Shown in pieces: positions 6,477-7,826 of a stretch of 7,826 bases of DNA. A program made the position numbers and the translations under genes. Position 1 is the first letter of the stretch, and every line of letters starts with the position of its first letter. Source of the stretch: Porticoccaceae bacterium (GTDB taxonomy: Bacteria; Pseudomonadota; Gammaproteobacteria; Pseudomonadales; Porticoccaceae). The DNA is taken from positions 1 to 7,826 of the forward strand of contig JALRJD010000185.1 in NCBI GenBank assembly GCA_023255165.1. Reading direction: 5' to 3'. Below the pieces are notes generated by a model. The model saw only the letters and a list, made by a program, of their open reading frames with translations, was not told the origin of the DNA and did not search any database.

Positions 6477-6998
6477 CTAGGATGATCCGCGCGGATCGCG
6501 ATCGCTGTGGTTAGCTAAAAAATCAACATAGTTCAATATATCATCCGGTGACACCCGGGCAAATGCGGTAGAAGCAAGCCATGCAGCCTGAACCCTGCCT
6601 TGATTATTAATCAGAAATGTGGCCGGCTCGCAAAACAGTGGCATTTCAATTTCCTTCTCGCGCTTTGATATATAAACGCCCATTGCCCGAGCCTGCTCTA
6701 TAGGCATCTCGTAACCAATAGTTAATCTGGACAATCCATAGTCTTTTGCCATCGCCCTGGCTCTTGCCTCTGTGTCAGCACTGACCGCTAATATATCCAC
6801 GCCCCGTGCGGCAAAGTCATCCTGCAGTCTCTCAAGACTTTGCAGCTGGGTTTTACAATGCCCACACCACATGCCGCGATATATAGTTAGCAGCGACATT
6901 GATCCCGATGGCCGGGTAGAGCTTAGCCAGCTACCCCCGTTTAAAAGATTGATTTTAAATTCAGGTAATGGCCCTCCGGTTTTGTTACTCAAGATCAC
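6477..6998 (-). CDS. AhpC/TSA-fold peroxiredoxin-like thiol protein
   Basis: Thioredoxin-fold protein of 173 residues, probably cytoplasmic because no signal peptide or membrane segment is seen. The core reads SLLTIYRGMWCGHCKTQLQS (35-54), with Cys45 and Cys48 in a CGHC motif at the place where AhpC/TSA relatives have their catalytic cysteine. VDILAVSADTEARARAMA (67-84) and EPATFLINNQGRV (124-136, with the likely cis-proline) complete the fold. A third cysteine is Cys123. The function could be peroxide or disulfide reduction; the CGHC pair favours a two-cysteine redox centre. The start is GTG at 6998: an in-frame TAA lies at 7008-7010, and AAGG sits seven bases before GTG. It lies 73 bp downstream of the aldehyde dehydrogenase gene in the same orientation, so they may be co-transcribed. 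It converges on the LysR gene with a 57-bp gap and no clear terminator. Confidence 0.88.
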   Translation of the reverse strand: MILSNKTGGPLPEFKINLLNGGSWLSSTRPSGSMSLLTIYRGMWCGHCKTQLQSLERLQDDFAARGVDILAVSADTEARARAMAKDYGLSRLTIGYEMPIEQARAMGVYISKREKEIEMPLFCEPATFLINNQGRVQAAWLASTAFARVSPDDILNYVDFLANHSDRDPRGSS

Positions 6999-7002
6999 TT
7001 CA

Positions 7003-7009
7003 CTCCCTT
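7003..7009 (-). promoter_or_regulatory. Shine-Dalgarno site of the peroxiredoxin-like gene
   Basis: AAGGGAG on the minus strand just ahead of GTG at 6998 (seven bases from AAGG, four from GGGAG). With the in-frame TAA at 7008-7010 it supports the GTG start. Confidence 0.65.
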
Positions 7010-7071
7010 ATATTCGATGGTTCTATTTCTCCTGGAGTCTCTGATATCTCTGGGAGGCTTGAATGAGTGTG

Positions 7072-7826
7072 CTAAGTCTGAATGGTTACCCATTTCAAAT
7101 CGGTGAATGCATCCAGATCCGCCTCTGTTCCCTCTCGGCCAAAGCCACTGTCACCAACACCGCCAAAAGGCACATGGGCTTCATCGGTTAGTGAGGGTCC
7201 ATTAATATGCACCATGCCGGCTTCAATTCTTTTTGCGAAACTCATGGCACGATGAATATTGGCGGTGTAAATGGCCGAACTCAGTCCATAGTTGGTATTG
7301 TTTGCCTCTGCTACGACCTCATCAAAATCAGAAAATCGGTACACACAGACGACAGGCCCAAATGTCTCTTCCTTAAATACATCCATATCCTGAGTCACGT
7401 CCAGCAGCACAGTAGGTGCACAACGATTGCCATCCCAAGTGCCCCCCACAGCAACGGTTGCTCCTTTGCTGCGGGCATCTTCAATATGTCGTTTCACCCG
7501 TTCACGCTGACGCGCGCTGATCAGCGGGCCAATAATAGTGTCGGGATCACGCAGATCTCCCATACCCAATTTGCCCGCGATAGTCACATACATTTTGGTG
7601 AACTGCTCATAGATAGTTTCATGAACATAGACTCGACTAGACCCGATACAGGCCTGTCCCTGATGCATAAAGATTCCGCGCACCGCACCCGGCACTGCCT
7701 CTTGAAGATCCGCATCATCCATAATTACCAGAGGATTTTTACCCCCCAGCTCCAAAGTGACATGTTTGTTATTTTCGGCACAGAGTTTTTGGATATGTTT
7801 ACCAACTACAGTTGAACCGGTAAAGG
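7072..7826 (-). CDS. NAD(P)-dependent aldehyde dehydrogenase, benzaldehyde/vanillin dehydrogenase-like, partial (N-terminus beyond right edge)
   Basis: Oxidises an aldehyde to the carboxylic acid in the cytoplasm. About 250 C-terminal residues are present of an expected 480 or so; the gene enters from the right edge with FTGSTVVGK (codons from 7824), the cofactor-binding segment. LELGGKNP carries the general-base Glu (codon 7752-7750) and HQGQACIGSSR the catalytic Cys (codon 7650-7648). FKEETFGPVV, NYGLSSAIYT and PFGGVGDSGFGREG are further family signatures. The ending, HINGPSLTDEAHVPFGG with FTDLKWVTIQ at the C-terminus, closely matches aromatic-aldehyde dehydrogenases such as vanillin, benzaldehyde and salicylaldehyde dehydrogenase, by recollection of those families. 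Substrate class is therefore a reasonable guess, not proven. Stop TAG at 7074-7072. The peroxiredoxin-like gene follows after 73 bp. Confidence 0.95.
   Translation of the reverse strand, partial: FTGSTVVGKHIQKLCAENNKHVTLELGGKNPLVIMDDADLQEAVPGAVRGIFMHQGQACIGSSRVYVHETIYEQFTKMYVTIAGKLGMGDLRDPDTIIGPLISARQRERVKRHIEDARSKGATVAVGGTWDGNRCAPTVLLDVTQDMDVFKEETFGPVVCVYRFSDFDEVVAEANNTNYGLSSAIYTANIHRAMSFAKRIEAGMVHINGPSLTDEAHVPFGGVGDSGFGREGTEADLDAFTDLKWVTIQT

Noticed and set aside
7207..7815. Plus-strand open frame of 202 codons opposite the aldehyde dehydrogenase
   Set aside because: The opposite strand carries clear catalytic and cofactor motifs; this frame shows none and is an antisense shadow.

Overview
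The window looks like chromosomal DNA of a Gram-negative bacterium. It encodes a TonB-dependent outer-membrane receptor, a sulfatase with a lipoprotein signal peptide and a Sec-exported metallo-hydrolase. The moderate GC content, the 'EEIIVTAQKR'-type TonB box and the combination of sulfatases with a TonB receptor fit a marine heterotrophic gammaproteobacterium (Cellvibrionales-like). The taxon is an inference; the window holds no rRNA or phylogenetic marker gene.

Layout. On the minus strand, reading right to left across bases 5216-1, come three genes for the cell envelope: a TonB-dependent receptor (5216-2802), an alkylsulfatase-type metallo-beta-lactamase-fold hydrolase (2684-1299), and a lipoprotein of the formylglycine-type sulfatase family (1201 to beyond the left edge). 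A near-perfect GC-rich terminator hairpin (2727-2764) separates the receptor from the hydrolase. A 234-bp AT-rich divergent promoter region (5217-5450) with several dyads and a direct repeat separates the receptor from a LysR-family regulator on the plus strand (5451-6419). Converging on the regulator are two further minus-strand genes: a cytoplasmic AhpC/TSA-fold thiol protein (6998-6477) and, upstream of it, an aldehyde dehydrogenase of the benzaldehyde/vanillin dehydrogenase type, cut by the right edge. All genes are intact in the window apart from the two cut by its edges. No gene-free stretch exceeds 300 bases. I see no tRNA, rRNA, CRISPR array or insertion sequence.

How it may work together (inference). 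The receptor would bring a sulfated organic molecule into the periplasm. Two sulfatases of unrelated fold, one soluble and one lipid-anchored, would remove sulfate. The LysR protein, divergent from the receptor, would control uptake. A released alcohol or phenol that reaches the aldehyde level could be oxidised by the dehydrogenase. This would be a small sulfate-ester scavenging locus. The substrate is unknown, and nothing in the sequence proves that the right-hand pair (dehydrogenase and thiol protein) belongs to the same pathway.

The points most worth a second look are the sulfatase active-site motif, which reads Cys-Ser-Val-Thr-Arg instead of Cys-X-Pro-X-Arg; the alkylsulfatase-like enzyme that lacks the usual C-terminal domain; the hairpin placed just ahead of the hydrolase ribosome site; the G-tract between Shine-Dalgarno and start codon of the receptor; and the operator-like repeats in the divergent region.
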